Counted from the stretch's first letter, positions 44,110-55,292 are shown. The stretch is 64,000 nt of DNA from Tabrizicola sp. (GCF_022842145.1 NZ_JALHQD010000006.1:210441-274440), one strand, 5' to 3'. The notes: generated from the sequence alone by a model not told the origin. Numbers and translations are program-made.

Positions 44110-45360
44110 ATGCTGAAAGTCCTCTCCCATTCCTGGCCGCTTCTGATGGGCATCATGCTTTTGATGGTCGGCAACGGTATCCAGGGCACGCTTCTTGGCA
44201 TCCGTGGCAATCTGGAGGGCTTCACCACCTACCAGCTCTCCTACGTGATGGCCGCCTACTTCCTGGGCTTCCTCTTCGGGTCCTGGGCCGCGCCGAAGAT
44301 GATCCGCCAGGTGGGCCACGTGCGCGTCTTCGCCGCACTGGGCTCGCTGATCTCGGCAATCCTGGTGATCTACCCGGTCTATCCCGACTGGATCGTCTGG
44401 ACCGCCCTGCGAGTCCTTGCGGGCTTCTGCTTTTCCGGCATCTACATCACCGCCGAAAGCTGGATCAACAACACCGCCTCGAACGAGACCCGGGGCCAGG
44501 CGCTGTCGGCCTACATGATCGTGCAGATGATCGGCATCATCGCCAGCCAGGTCCTGCTGAACCTGCCCGACCCAACCGGCTTTGCGCTGTTCATCCTGCC
44601 GTCGGTCCTCGTGTCGCTGGCCTTCATGCCGATCCTGCTGGCCCCCACCCCTGCGCCCGAGTTCGACAGCACGCGCCGCGTCTCTTTCGGGCGGCTCTTC
44701 CGCATCTCGCCGCTCGGCTGCGTCGGCATGCTCCTGACCGGAGGCGTCTTCTCCGCCATGTTCGGCATGGCCTCCGTCTGGGGCGCGCAGGAGGGGCTGA
44801 CCCTGGGCCAGATCTCGATCTTTGTCGGCGCGATCTATGTCGGCGGTCTGGTGCTGCAATACCCCATCGGCTTTGCCTCGGACCGGATGGACCGGCGCAC
44901 GCTGATCACCGGGCTTTCGGCCGTCGCTGCCGTGGCGATGCTGGCGGCGGCGCTCCTGCCCCTGTCCTTCCCGGCGCTGGTCGGCATCGCCATCATCCTG
45001 GGCGGGATCACCAACCCGGTTTACGCGCTCCTCATTGCCTACACCAACGACTTCCTGCCACGGGACCAGATGGCGGGCGCCTCGGCGGGACTAATCTTCC
45101 TGAACGGGTTCGGCGCGATCTTCGGACCCACCTCGACCGGCTGGATGATGGAGCAGTTCGGCCCCTCGGGCTTCTTTCTTTTCATCGGTCTGCTTTACAT
45201 CGCCCTTGCGGCCTATGCGCTGTACCGCATGACGCGCCGCGCCGCGCCCAGCGTCTCGGGCGCCTTCCGCGGCGTGACCCTCGGCGCCTCTCCCCTGGCG
45301 GTCGAGGCGGTCCTGGACGAGGCCGCCCGGGACGATCCCCCGCGCAAGGATGTCGCCTGA
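44110..45360 (+). CDS. MFS transporter (YcaD-like)
   Basis: The ATG at 44110 gives 416 residues; the track's 20-codon extension lacks homologous character. Twelve spans are visible. YcaD-like features are the first span GIMLLMVGNGIQGTLLGIRG and the fourth/fifth-span AESWINNTASNETRGQALS. A loop GFASDRMDRRTLI before span 8 is the repeat motif A. Cargo unknown. The C-terminal tail of about 35 residues is cytoplasmic and acidic. A DUF924 gene follows after 61 bases. Confidence 0.88.
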   Translation: MLKVLSHSWPLLMGIMLLMVGNGIQGTLLGIRGNLEGFTTYQLSYVMAAYFLGFLFGSWAAPKMIRQVGHVRVFAALGSLISAILVIYPVYPDWIVWTALRVLAGFCFSGIYITAESWINNTASNETRGQALSAYMIVQMIGIIASQVLLNLPDPTGFALFILPSVLVSLAFMPILLAPTPAPEFDSTRRVSFGRLFRISPLGCVGMLLTGGVFSAMFGMASVWGAQEGLTLGQISIFVGAIYVGGLVLQYPIGFASDRMDRRTLITGLSAVAAVAMLAAALLPLSFPALVGIAIILGGITNPVYALLIAYTNDFLPRDQMAGASAGLIFLNGFGAIFGPTSTGWMMEQFGPSGFFLFIGLLYIALAAYALYRMTRRAAPSVSGAFRGVTLGASPLAVEAVLDEAARDDPPRKDVA

Positions 45361-45421
45361 CATCTTCGGGTTGCAGCGCCGCCCGATCCCTGCAAGGCTT
45401 TGCCAAAGCAGGGAGGCTGCG

Positions 45422-46021
45422 ATGTCTGACCCGGTAGAAGTGCTGGACTTCTGGATCGGCGAGATCGGCGCAAAGGGCTGGTTCAGCGGTGGCGACGCCG
45501 TGGACGATGCCTGCCGCGACCGGTTCCTGGATCTCTGGCAGGCAGCGCACGATGGCGGCCTGGAACACTGGGTCGAAGGACCCGCCGGGACGCTGGCCTA
45601 CCTTGTCCTCACCGACCAGTTCCCCCGCAACATGTTCCGCGGCGAGGCGCGCGCCTTTGCCACCGACGCCCGCGCCCGCGCCGCCGCCCGCCGCGCCGTG
45701 GCGCTAGGCTGGGACATCGCGGTGCCGGAACCCGAACGCACCTTCTTCTACCTGCCCTTCGAACATTCCGAAGACCTGTCAGACCAGGACTGGTCGGTGG
45801 AGCTTTACTCCGCCCGCATGGTAGAGGATGCCGATTTCCTTTTGCACGCCAAGGCGCACCGCGAGATCATCGCCCGCTTCGGTCGCTTTCCCTTCCGCAA
45901 TGCCGCCTTGGGGCGCACCACGACGCCCGAGGAACAGGCCTTCCTGGATGCGGGCGCTTACCCGGCCCTGGTGACCCAGATGAAGGCCGAGCAGGAGGAA
46001 AGCCATGCGCCTGACGCATAG
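45422..46021 (+). CDS. DUF924 family protein
   Basis: The ATG at 45422 (behind AGGGAGGCTGCG) yields 199 residues of the all-helical DUF924 family. Signatures are EVLDFWIGEIGAKGWF at the N-terminus, LVLTDQFPRNMFRGEARAF in the middle and FFYLPFEHSEDLSDQ. The fold resembles TPR-like helical repeats, and no activity is established. It sits between an MFS transporter and lpdA with no obvious metabolic link. Confidence 0.9.
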   Translation: MSDPVEVLDFWIGEIGAKGWFSGGDAVDDACRDRFLDLWQAAHDGGLEHWVEGPAGTLAYLVLTDQFPRNMFRGEARAFATDARARAAARRAVALGWDIAVPEPERTFFYLPFEHSEDLSDQDWSVELYSARMVEDADFLLHAKAHREIIARFGRFPFRNAALGRTTTPEEQAFLDAGAYPALVTQMKAEQEESHAPDA

Positions 46022-46097
46022 GCCCACAGCAGCGCCAATGTTGCTTGGGTCTGGCAGATAGTTTAATGGCAAACTACTTTTTCTGGAGGAGGGAAAG

Positions 46098-47494
<1,397 letters not shown>

Positions 47495-47495
<1 letters not shown>

Positions 47496-48052
47496 TGGCC
47501 TCGCTCAACCGGGTCGTGATGCAGAAGGAAACCCGGGACTGGATCACCAGTCTCGGCCCCGAGCGTCTCGACGTGGCCGAGCTTTCCGGCAGATGGGGCG
47601 AGAAGTTCGGCTTTCGCAGCTACCGCGCCTTGCAGTTCCGCAAGTTCGATCCCTGTCAGGGTCCCCTGCTGGACGAGGCCGGGAAGGTCGTCCGCTTCGA
47701 TCTGATCATGGCCAACCAGGTCTGGGAGCATGTCGAACGCCCCCATGCCGCCACCCGCAACATCTACCGGATGCTGCGCTCGGGCGGCTGGTTCTGGCTG
47801 GCCGTGCCGTTCTTCGCGCCCTACCACGCGGTGCCGGTCGATTGCTCGCGCTGGACGGCGCGGGGGCTGAAGAACTTGCTCATCGAGGCGGGCTTTGACG
47901 AGGGGCGTATCCAGTCCCACCAATGGGGCAACCGCCACGTGGCACAGCGCAACCTGGAAGTGCCTTGGCCGCCCGACTTGCGGGACGATGATGACCTGAC
48001 CAACGATCCCGACTTTCCTGTGGTCTCCTGGGCGATGGCGCAAAAGGACTGA
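47495..48052 (+). CDS. Class I methyltransferase-like protein with degenerate SAM motif
   Basis: The ATG shares a base with the lpdA stop (TGATG), so translation is coupled. The 185-residue protein keeps the later part of a Methyltransf_11-like fold: FDLIMANQVWEHVERPHAA (motif II), then NIYRMLRSGGWFWLAVPFF. The expected glycine-rich motif I is reduced to VAELSGRWGEKFG, with no clear GxGxG. It may bind SAM weakly or have lost activity. It ends in an acidic stretch (DLRDDDDLTND). Its substrate is unknown. Confidence 0.7.
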
Positions 48053-48057
48053 CGCCG

Positions 48058-48139
48058 CCTCGTGCGCTTTCGTCTTCCCCCGCCGGCAGGGCCGCCGCGA
48101 CGCGCCCGCCGCCGCCCCCGAGCGAGGAGCGACGCAGTC
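48058..48139. repeat. Interspersed palindromic repeat, copy A2
   Basis: CCTCGTGCGCTTTCGTCTTC and GCGAGGAGCGACGCAGTC match the two arms of the copy at 8260-8317, with a longer, different central region. It fills most of the 219-base gene-free stretch between the degenerate methyltransferase gene and the MFS gene. Confidence 0.55.
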
Positions 48140-48271
48140 GGGCGAAGGCGCCGCGCCAGCTTAAGAAATCCTGAACGCCCGCCGTCAACCCCTTGAAATC
48201 AAATGACCTGAAAGACTGACCACGCGGGGCACCCTCTGGCATCCCGCCCCCATTCCCGCTACCACTCCCCC

Positions 48272-49429
48272 ATGCGCCCGCTGCCGCCCATGTTCCTCGT
48301 CCTCCTCCTCTGGTGCGCCGGCCTCGGTGCCGCCGCCCAGTTCGGGAAGATCTCGATCCTGTACGAGACCCTCCGCGCGACCTACGGCGGGCAGGGCGAG
48401 GTCGCCCTCGGGCTCGTCGTCTCCATCGTCGGGATGGTCGGCCTGATCTTCGGAACCACCGCCGGGCTTCTGGTGGCCCGCATCGGCCCCCGCCGCGCCA
48501 TCGTCGCCGCGCTGGCTGCCGGGGCGGCGATGTCCGCCCTGCAAAGCCTGATGCCGGCCTACCCCCTGATGCTGGCCAGCCGGATCATCGAAGGCGCCAG
48601 CCACCTCGCCATCGTCGTGGTCGGCCCCACGATGATCGCGGCCCTCGCCCCCGAACACCGCCGCCCCCTCGCGATGACCCTCTGGTCCAGCTTCTTTGGA
48701 GTGACCTACACCATCCTCGCCCTGATCGGCCCGCACGCGACCCCGACCGGCCTTTTCCTCGGCCACGCCGCCTACATGGCCGCCCTCGCCGTGATCCTGG
48801 CGCTGACCCTGCCGCCCGACCCCCGCGGGGTTGCGCTGCCGATGGGGAACCTTCTGGCCCAGCACGCGGCCATCTACGCCTCGCCCCGCCTCGCCGCCCC
48901 GGCAATGGGGTTCTGCTGCTACACCTTCCTCTACGTCGCCCTCCTGACCCTGCTGCCACCCGAGACGCCCGAGACGCACCGCGCCCTGATCGCCGCCGGG
49001 ATGCCCCTCGTCTCCATCGCCGTGTCGCTGACGCTGGGGGTCCAGCTTCTGGGACGTATGTCGGCCGTCCGCCTGGTGCAGGCAGGTTATCTGGTGGCGA
49101 TACCAGGATTTCTGATCCTGTGGGTGTTCTGGGGGCAGGGCGCCGGAATGGTGGCTGGAGGGTTCCTGCTGTCCGGTGCGCTCGGGATCGTCCAGGGCGC
49201 AAGCTTCGCTTCGATCCCCGAACTTAACACCACCCCCGAAGACCGCGCCCGCGCCGCTGGGGCGGTGGCGCAACTGGGGAACCTGGGGACGACCACGGGT
49301 ACCCCGGTCCTTGCAGCATTGCTTGCCAGCATGGGTCCGGGGGGGCTTGCGCTGGCGGCGGTCATCCTTTGCGGGGCAGGGATCGGCATCCACGCTCTGC
49401 AGAAGGCCCGCCGCGAGCAGGTGACCTAG
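48272..49429 (+). CDS. MFS transporter
   Basis: The 385-residue protein has 12 hydrophobic spans. Span 2-3 loop GLLVARIGPRRAIVAAL has the motif A position, and the fourth span reads LASRIIEGASHLAIVVVG. The final third, including GGFLLSGALGIVQGAS and AVAQLGNLGTTTGTPVLAAL, is typical of MFS exporters. A weak ribosome site precedes the ATG. The preceding 219 bases hold an interspersed palindromic repeat but no gene. It is convergent with the rhodanese gene, overlapping it by four bases. Confidence 0.88.
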   Translation: MRPLPPMFLVLLLWCAGLGAAAQFGKISILYETLRATYGGQGEVALGLVVSIVGMVGLIFGTTAGLLVARIGPRRAIVAALAAGAAMSALQSLMPAYPLMLASRIIEGASHLAIVVVGPTMIAALAPEHRRPLAMTLWSSFFGVTYTILALIGPHATPTGLFLGHAAYMAALAVILALTLPPDPRGVALPMGNLLAQHAAIYASPRLAAPAMGFCCYTFLYVALLTLLPPETPETHRALIAAGMPLVSIAVSLTLGVQLLGRMSAVRLVQAGYLVAIPGFLILWVFWGQGAGMVAGGFLLSGALGIVQGASFASIPELNTTPEDRARAAGAVAQLGNLGTTTGTPVLAALLASMGPGGLALAAVILCGAGIGIHALQKARREQVT

Positions 49430-49779
49430 CAGGCAACAACCGCCCCGCCGCCTGCCGCCCAATCGCGCAGGCCGCCGAGGTTGACCACAGGCCCGTAGCC
49501 AAGCTGCGCCAGCCTGTCCGCGGCCATCGCCGACCGCCCACCCGCCGCGCAGTAGACCGCGACCGGCAGGCCCTGCGGCAGTTCACACCCCGGCTGGCGT
49601 GGGTCGCACTTCAGGGGCAGCAACGACAGCGGGATCAGCTTGGCCCCCTGCGCCACACCCGAAGCTTTCGCCTCGGCGACCTCGCGTACGTCGATTAGCA
49701 GCATTTTTCCCAGAGCCACCTGTTCGGCGACTTCTGCGATGCTCAACCGGAGGGGGGCGGGACGGGCCGTGGAAGACAT
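49426..49779 (-). CDS. Rhodanese-like sulfurtransferase
   Basis: The ATG at 49779 gives a 117-residue single rhodanese domain; the track start adds 22 weak codons. The N-terminal IDVREVAEAKASG strand/helix is typical, and the active loop CAAGGRS starts with catalytic Cys77. This type moves sulfane sulfur between small thiols and proteins. Two extra cysteines (Cys58 and Cys65) near the middle could form a second thiol pair. It is divergent from uvrA. Confidence 0.9.
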   Translation of the reverse strand: MSSTARPAPLRLSIAEVAEQVALGKMLLIDVREVAEAKASGVAQGAKLIPLSLLPLKCDPRQPGCELPQGLPVAVYCAAGGRSAMAADRLAQLGYGPVVNLGGLRDWAAGGGAVVAC

Positions 49780-49856
49780 AGAACACCTCGTTCTTGGGAT
49801 TACACCTATATAGCTTGGAATATGAAAATGTAAACCCCACAGCAAGGCCGATATGC

Positions 49857-49871
49857 GTTCATGTTCCGTTC
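49857..49871 (+). promoter_or_regulatory. LexA (SOS) box upstream of uvrA
   Basis: GTTCATGTTCCGTTC is an exact GTTC-N7-GTTC, the LexA operator of Rhodobacter and other alphaproteobacteria. It lies 65 bases before the uvrA ATG. A possible promoter TTGGAG-N17-TATGTC follows at 49883-49911. Repression by LexA and release upon DNA damage is well established for uvrA in this group. Confidence 0.85.
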
Positions 49872-49936
49872 ACTTTTTCCGGTTGGAGACTCAGCCAAAC
49901 CGTCCTATGTCTTGTCCCTGCACGTTTGGGGTTATC

Positions 49937-52801
49937 ATGGCGGAACAGAAGTTCATCGAAGTGCGCGGCGCGCGCGAGCATAACCTCAAGGGCGTAGACG
50001 TCTCGATTCCGCGCGACCAGTTGGTGGTGATCACCGGGCTTTCCGGCTCGGGCAAGTCCTCACTCGCCTTCGACACGATCTATGCCGAGGGGCAGCGGCG
50101 CTATGTGGAATCGCTGTCGGCCTATGCCCGCCAGTTCCTCGACATGATGGGCAAGCCTGATGTGGATCACATCTCCGGCCTTTCGCCCGCAATCAGCATC
50201 GAGCAGAAGACCACCTCGAAGAACCCGCGTTCCACCGTCGGCACGGTAACCGAGATCTACGACTACCTTCGCCTGCTGTTCGCCCGGGTCGGCACGCCCT
50301 ATTCCCCCGCGACCGGCCTGCCGATCACCGCGATGCAGGTGCAGGACATGGTCGATGCCGTGATGGCGATGGAGGAGGGGACGCGGGCCTATCTGCTGGC
50401 CCCGATCATCCGGGACCGGAAGGGCGAATACCGCAAGGAATTCCTGGATCTCAGGAAGCAGGGCTTCCAGCGGGTCAAGGTAAATGGCGCCTTCTACGAG
50501 CTGGAAGAACCGCCGACGCTGGACAAGAAGTTCCGCCACAACATCGACGTCGTGGTCGACCGGATCGTCGTGAAGGAAGGGATCGAGACGCGCCTCGCCG
50601 ATAGCTTCCGCACAGCGCTGAACCTGGCCGACGGGATCGCCGTGGTCGAGCTCGCCGACGCCAAGGAAGGAGAGGAAGCGCAGCGCATCACCTATTCGGA
50701 GAAATTCGCCTGTCCGGTCAGCGGCTTCACCATCGCCGAGATCGAACCCAGGCTGTTCAGCTTCAACGCACCGTTCGGCGCCTGCCCGGTCTGCGACGGC
50801 CTGGGGATGGAGCTTTTCTTCGACGAGCGCCTCGTCGTTCCCGACCAGAACCTGACCCTGATGCAAGGTGCCATCGCGCCTTGGGCCAAGTCGAAGTCGC
50901 CCTACCTGACCCAGACGATGGAGGCCCTGTCGAAGCACTACGGCTTCAACCTGAAAGCCAAGTGGAAGGACCTGCCCGACACGATGAAGGACCTTTTCCT
51001 GCACGGCTCCAAAGGCCAGGAAATCGAGTTCCGCTATGACGAGGGCGGGCGCGTCTATCAGGTCAAGCGCGTCTACGAGGGCATCATCCCCAATATGGAA
51101 CGCCGCTACCGCGAGACTGACAGCGCTTGGTCCCGCGAGGAGATGGAGCGCTATCAGGCCAATCGCGCTTGCGGAGCCTGCGGTGGCTACCGCTTGAAGC
51201 CCGAGGCGCTGGCGGTGAAGATCGCCAAGCTGCACGTCGGACAGGTGGTACAGATGTCGATCACCGAGGCTTATGCCTGGATCGAAGGCGTGGCCGAGAC
51301 TCTGACCAAGCAACAGAACGAAATCGCGAAGGCGATCCTGAAGGAAATCCGTGAACGCCTTGGATTCCTTGTGAATGTCGGTCTGAACTATCTGACGATG
51401 AGCCGCGCCGCGGGGACCCTGTCGGGGGGGGAATCGCAGCGCATCCGGCTGGCGTCGCAGATCGGGTCCGGTTTGACCGGCGTGCTTTACGTGCTGGACG
51501 AGCCGTCCATCGGACTTCACCAGCGCGACAACGACCGGCTGCTGACCACGCTGAAGAACCTGCGGGATGCGGGCAACACCGTCCTGGTCGTCGAACATGA
51601 CGAAGACGCCATCCGCGAGGCCGATTATGTCTTCGACATGGGGCCGGGCGCGGGGGTGCACGGCGGGATGGTGGTCAGCCACGGCACGCCCGCCCAGGTT
51701 GCCGCCGATCCGGCCAGCCTGACCGGGCAGTATCTGTCGGGTGTGCGGGAGATCGCGGTGCCGAAGACGCGCCGCAAGGGCAATGGCAAGACGCTGACGG
51801 TGGTGGGAGCCACCGGCAACAACCTCAAGAACGTCACGGCCGAGTTTCCGCTGGGGATGTTCGTCTGCGTGACGGGTGTGTCGGGGGGCGGCAAGTCCTC
51901 GCTGACCATCGAGACGCTGTTCAAGACCGCCGCGATGCGCCTGAACGGCGCGCATGAAACTCCGGCGCCTTGCGAGACGATCAAGGGGTTCGAGCATCTG
52001 GACAAGGTGATCGACATCGACCAGCGCGCGATCGGCCGGACTCCGCGTTCGAATCCAGCGACTTACACCGGGGCCTTCACCCCGATCCGCGACTGGTTCG
52101 CGGGTTTGCCAGAGGCCAAGGCACGGGGCTACGGCCCGGGGCGGTTCAGTTTCAACGTCAAGGGTGGTCGCTGCGAAGCCTGCCAGGGCGACGGTGTGCT
52201 GAAGATCGAGATGAACTTCCTGCCCGACGTCTACGTCACCTGCGAGACCTGCAAGGGCCAGCGCTACAACCGCGAAACGTTGGAAGTCAAGTTCAAGAAC
52301 AAGAGCATAGCCGACGTTCTTGACATGACCACCGAGGACGCCCGCGAGTTCTTCCAGGCGGTTCCGTCGATCCGCGAGAAGATGGATGCCCTGGTTGAGG
52401 TGGGCTTGGGCTACATCAAGGTCGGCCAGCAGGCGACCACGCTGTCAGGTGGCGAGGCGCAGCGGGTGAAGCTGTCAAAGGAGCTTTCCCGACGGGCAAC
52501 CGGCCGAACGCTGTATATCCTGGATGAGCCGACCACCGGCCTGCACTTCGAGGACGTCAGGAAACTTCTCGAAGTGCTGCATTCCCTTGTGGACCAGGGG
52601 AATACGGTGGTGGTGATCGAGCATAATCTGGACGTGGTGAAGACGGCGGATTGGGTGATCGACATCGGCCCCGAAGGCGGGGACGGCGGCGGCGAAATCG
52701 TTGCAACCGGAACGCCCGAGGCTGTCGTGAAGGTCGAGGCAAGCCACACCGGCCGCTACCTCAAGGACCTGCTGAAACCGCGGCGCATCGCGGCAGAGTA
52801 G
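49937..52801 (+). CDS. uvrA: Excinuclease ABC subunit A
   Basis: UvrA is the damage-sensing ATPase of nucleotide excision repair. The ATG at 49937 gives 954 residues. The sequence has two ABC ATPase halves, the first with Walker [15 protein letters not shown] and signature [14 protein letters not shown], the second with [10 protein letters not shown] and [14 protein letters not shown]. Zinc modules include [17 protein letters not shown] and the [16 protein letters not shown] pair. Walker B lines [13 protein letters not shown] and [13 protein letters not shown] are intact. A LexA box lies upstream. The TAG stop is the first arm of a palindromic repeat. Confidence 0.97.
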   Translation: MAEQKFIEVRGAREHNLKGVDVSIPRDQLVVITGLSGSGKSSLAFDTIYAEGQRRYVESLSAYARQFLDMMGKPDVDHISGLSPAISIEQKTTSKNPRSTVGTVTEIYDYLRLLFARVGTPYSPATGLPITAMQVQDMVDAVMAMEEGTRAYLLAPIIRDRKGEYRKEFLDLRKQGFQRVKVNGAFYELEEPPTLDKKFRHNIDVVVDRIVVKEGIETRLADSFRTALNLADGIAVVELADAKEGEEAQRITYSEKFACPVSGFTIAEIEPRLFSFNAPFGACPVCDGLGMELFFDERLVVPDQNLTLMQGAIAPWAKSKSPYLTQTMEALSKHYGFNLKAKWKDLPDTMKDLFLHGSKGQEIEFRYDEGGRVYQVKRVYEGIIPNMERRYRETDSAWSREEMERYQANRACGACGGYRLKPEALAVKIAKLHVGQVVQMSITEAYAWIEGVAETLTKQQNEIAKAILKEIRERLGFLVNVGLNYLTMSRAAGTLSGGESQRIRLASQIGSGLTGVLYVLDEPSIGLHQRDNDRLLTTLKNLRDAGNTVLVVEHDEDAIREADYVFDMGPGAGVHGGMVVSHGTPAQVAADPASLTGQYLSGVREIAVPKTRRKGNGKTLTVVGATGNNLKNVTAEFPLGMFVCVTGVSGGGKSSLTIETLFKTAAMRLNGAHETPAPCETIKGFEHLDKVIDIDQRAIGRTPRSNPATYTGAFTPIRDWFAGLPEAKARGYGPGRFSFNVKGGRCEACQGDGVLKIEMNFLPDVYVTCETCKGQRYNRETLEVKFKNKSIADVLDMTTEDAREFFQAVPSIREKMDALVEVGLGYIKVGQQATTLSGGEAQRVKLSKELSRRATGRTLYILDEPTTGLHFEDVRKLLEVLHSLVDQGNTVVVIEHNLDVVKTADWVIDIGPEGGDGGGEIVATGTPEAVVKVEASHTGRYLKDLLKPRRIAAE

Positions 52802-52824
52802 GGTGGGCGATACCGCCCACCCTA
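52799..52824. repeat. REP-like palindrome (copy 1), overlapping the uvrA stop
   Basis: TAGGGTGGGCG and CGCCCACCCTA are perfect 11-base arms around ATAC. The left arm begins in the uvrA TAG. A degenerate copy of the same palindrome occurs at 55290-55314. It could end uvrA transcripts as a bare hairpin. Confidence 0.75.
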
Positions 52825-52833
52825 CGCCCGTGC

Positions 52834-53190
52834 TCAGTTCAGCACGTTTTCCAAGATGCGGATCGGCTCGATGACGACAAGGTTGCTTTCCTTGACGCGG
52901 ACGATCTGGTTGTCGATCACCACGTAGACGCTGTCATCGTCAAGCGGCGTCAGCGACAGGTCCGCCCACTGATCTTCGGTAACGATCACGTAGTGGCCGC
53001 GGAGGCGGTCGCCTTCGGCATAGACATGGTCCGGGTTATAGGACTTGCCGACCTGTCCCGGAGGGACGCAGGCGGGGTCCTTCTTCGCCAGGCCGGGCGG
53101 GCAGTCCTTGGCGCCTTCAGCCAGCGCTGGAACGCCGGTCAGGGTGAATGCCGCAAGGGTGGCGGCAAGAATGGTGGTGATACGGGGCAT
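52834..53190 (-). CDS. Small secreted protein, probably periplasmic
   Basis: The ATG at 53190 has a near-ideal AAGGAGG ribosome site; the longer track start is 25 codons upstream. The 118-residue product has a signal peptide (MPRITTILAATLAAFTLTG, cleaved near ALA-EGAKD). The mature part has a short Cys-containing segment DCPPGLAKKDPACVPPG and a C-terminal domain with a YVIVTEDQWADLSLTPLDDD block, recalling RcnB-like or uncharacterised periplasmic proteins of Rhodobacterales. Homologues are sometimes mislabelled from the neighbouring uvrA. Function unknown. Confidence 0.78.
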   Translation of the reverse strand: MPRITTILAATLAAFTLTGVPALAEGAKDCPPGLAKKDPACVPPGQVGKSYNPDHVYAEGDRLRGHYVIVTEDQWADLSLTPLDDDSVYVVIDNQIVRVKESNLVVIEPIRILENVLN

Positions 53191-53272
53191 GTTGGCCTCC
53201 TTCTGCTCTGATACGAAAGTAAAACCGTTTGGCGGGCCTCTTAGTTCCTGAAAGGTTCGGGCCAAGCGGCTT

Positions 53273-53614
53273 TCAGCGCAGGTGCGAGGTCCGGCGCGTG
53301 CGGATCACCTCCAGCACCAGACCAGAAGCGGTTTCCACCCGGTAGACCACGCCCGCCATCGCATAGTAGCGCCAGCTTCCATCCGAGGGGGCAAGGTCAT
53401 AGCGGGCCGGGTCCATCAGCAAGGACCGCGTCTCGACCGGGAACCTGTCACCGACGATGAAGGGCGTGACCGTGGGCTTCACCCGCAGGATCTTGCGGGC
53501 AGGGGCGTCATCGATCGGACGCTCGCAGACCGAGGGGACGATGGAAGCGCATTGCCCGGCCAGCGCAGGACCGACGGGGAAGAGAAGAAGCAGGGAAAGG
53601 ATCAGGGGTCGCAT
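53273..53614 (-). CDS. Small secreted protein with two cysteines
   Basis: The 113-residue product has a clear signal peptide (LILSLLLLFPVGPALAGQC) and a short mature domain with two early cysteines (QCASIVPSVCERP), likely a disulfide. The middle reads VGDRFPVETRSLLMDP and SDGSWRYYAMAGVVYRV. It shares the positioning and small size of the neighbouring secreted gene (82 bases away, same strand), so the two may act together or be distant relatives. No family recognised. Confidence 0.7.
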   Translation of the reverse strand: MRPLILSLLLLFPVGPALAGQCASIVPSVCERPIDDAPARKILRVKPTVTPFIVGDRFPVETRSLLMDPARYDLAPSDGSWRYYAMAGVVYRVETASGLVLEVIRTRRTSHLR

Positions 53615-53692
53615 TCTGGCCTCGCTGATGGATCAGCAAGGGAACGCCGGTAGTTAAGGCGCGGTTCCCCGGGGGAAACCGCGCCGGAGAGG

Positions 53693-55192
53693 TTAGTCCA
53701 GCGCCTTGAAGTTCAGGCTGGCACCGTCCTTGATGCCGCTGAACCAGCGCGCCGTGACGGTCTTGGTCTTGGTGTAGAAGCGGAAGGCATCGGGCCCGTA
53801 CTGGTTCAGGTCACCGAAAGCCGATTTCTTCCAGCCACCGAACGAGAAGTAGGACAGCGGCACCGGGATCGGGAAGTTGATCCCGACCATGCCCACGTTG
53901 ACCCGGGACGCAAAGTCGCGCGCGGTGTCGCCGTCGGCGGTGTAGATCGCGGTGCCGTTGCCGTATTCGTTGTCCATCACCAGCTTAAGCGCCTGCTCGT
54001 AGGACCCGGCGCGGACAGTCGTCAGGACCGGCCCGAAGATCTCCTGCTTGTAGATATCCATCTCCGGGGTGACGTTGTCGAAAAGCGAGGGGCCGACGAA
54101 GAAGCCGTTCTCATAGCCCTGCAGCTTGAAGCCGCGGCCGTCGACCACCAGATTCGCGCCCTGTTCGACGCCCGAATTGATCAGGCCAAGGATGCGGTCC
54201 TTCGAGGCCTGGGTGATCACCGGCCCGAAATCCACATCGTTTCCAGCGGTGTACGGGCCGACCTTCAACTTCTCGATCCGCGGGATCAGCCGTTCGATCA
54301 GTGCGTCCGCGGTCTTTTCACCGACCGGGACGGCCACGGAAATCGCCATGCAGCGTTCGCCCGCCGCGCCATAGCCCGCGCCCACCAGCGCGTCCGCGGC
54401 TTTGTCGAGGTCGGCGTCGGGCATGATGATCATGTGGTTCTTCGCACCACCAAAGCACTGCGCCCGCTTACCGTTCGCAGCGGCCCGGCCGTAGATGTAT
54501 TGCGCGATGGGGGTCGAGCCGACAAAGCCCACGCCCTGAATCACCGGGTGGTCCAGGATGCCGTCCACCACGGTCTTGTCACCGTTCACCACCTGCAGCA
54601 CGCCATCCGGCAGGCCAGCTTGTTGCAGCAGTTCGGCCAGGTACAGCGAGGTCGAAGGCACCCGTTCCGACGGCTTCAGGATCATCGCATTGCCCGACGA
54701 AAGCGCCGGTCCGATCTTCCACAGCGGGATCATCGCCGGGAAGTTGAACGGCGTGATTCCGGCAACGACACCAAGCGGTTGGCGGATGGCGTAAAGGTCG
54801 ATGCCCGGACCTGCGCTGTCCATCGCCTCGCCCTTCAGCATCGCGGGCGCGCCCATGCAGACCTCGATCACCTCAAGTCCGCGCTGCACGTCGCCTTTGG
54901 CGTCGGGAATGGTCTTGCCGTGTTCGCGGGCCACCATCTCGGCCAGCTTGTCCATGTTTTCATTGATCAGGGCGCCGAAAGCCATCATCACCCGGGCCCG
55001 GCGCTGCGGGTTCGTGGCCTGCCAGCCGACCTGGGCCTTGGCGGCCTCCTGGATGGCGTGGTCCAACTCGCCTAGCGTGGCCAGAGCGACGCGCGCCTGC
55101 ACTTCGCCGGTGGCGGGGTTCATGACATCGGCGAAGCGGCCCGAAGTGCCCGCGACGCGCTTTCCGTTGATCCAGTGACCGATCTCTTGCAT
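53693..55192 (-). CDS. mmsA: Methylmalonate-semialdehyde dehydrogenase (CoA-acylating)
   Basis: MmsA oxidises methylmalonate semialdehyde (valine and thymine breakdown) or malonate semialdehyde to propionyl- or acetyl-CoA with NAD+ and CoA. The 499-residue protein is a complete aldehyde dehydrogenase: IPFNFP-type ITPFNFPAMIP, the cofactor strand VGFVGSTPIA, the catalytic Cys281 in GAAGERCMA and PVLTTVRAG. CoA-acylating members lack the usual general-base Glu, and here the equivalent position reads FGGAKNH, consistent with this class. The divergent LysR gene probably controls it. Confidence 0.93.
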   Translation of the reverse strand: MQEIGHWINGKRVAGTSGRFADVMNPATGEVQARVALATLGELDHAIQEAAKAQVGWQATNPQRRARVMMAFGALINENMDKLAEMVAREHGKTIPDAKGDVQRGLEVIEVCMGAPAMLKGEAMDSAGPGIDLYAIRQPLGVVAGITPFNFPAMIPLWKIGPALSSGNAMILKPSERVPSTSLYLAELLQQAGLPDGVLQVVNGDKTVVDGILDHPVIQGVGFVGSTPIAQYIYGRAAANGKRAQCFGGAKNHMIIMPDADLDKAADALVGAGYGAAGERCMAISVAVPVGEKTADALIERLIPRIEKLKVGPYTAGNDVDFGPVITQASKDRILGLINSGVEQGANLVVDGRGFKLQGYENGFFVGPSLFDNVTPEMDIYKQEIFGPVLTTVRAGSYEQALKLVMDNEYGNGTAIYTADGDTARDFASRVNVGMVGINFPIPVPLSYFSFGGWKKSAFGDLNQYGPDAFRFYTKTKTVTARWFSGIKDGASLNFKALD

Positions 55193-55219
55193 GGAATCCC
55201 TCCTAAGGTTGCTGTCCTT

Positions 55220-55292
55220 CTACCCCTGCACAAACGCCAGACAAAGCGGCAATCGTCCAAAAAGGTTTTGCAGGAATGCAGGGCAGGGGTAG
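55220..55292. promoter_or_regulatory. Inverted repeat in the mmsA/LysR divergent promoter region
   Basis: CTACCCCTGC and GCAGGGGTAG are perfect 10-base arms 53 bases apart in the 135-base intergenic region. The spacing could suit looping by a LysR tetramer, but the right arm overlaps the REP-like repeat, so it may be incidental. Confidence 0.35.

Noticed and set aside
49800-49835. A possible BigR/SqrR-like operator (ATAT-N8-ATAT) before the rhodanese gene
   Set aside because: The expected ATTC/GAAT arms are not both present; AT-rich self-complementary tetramers occur by chance in a promoter region.
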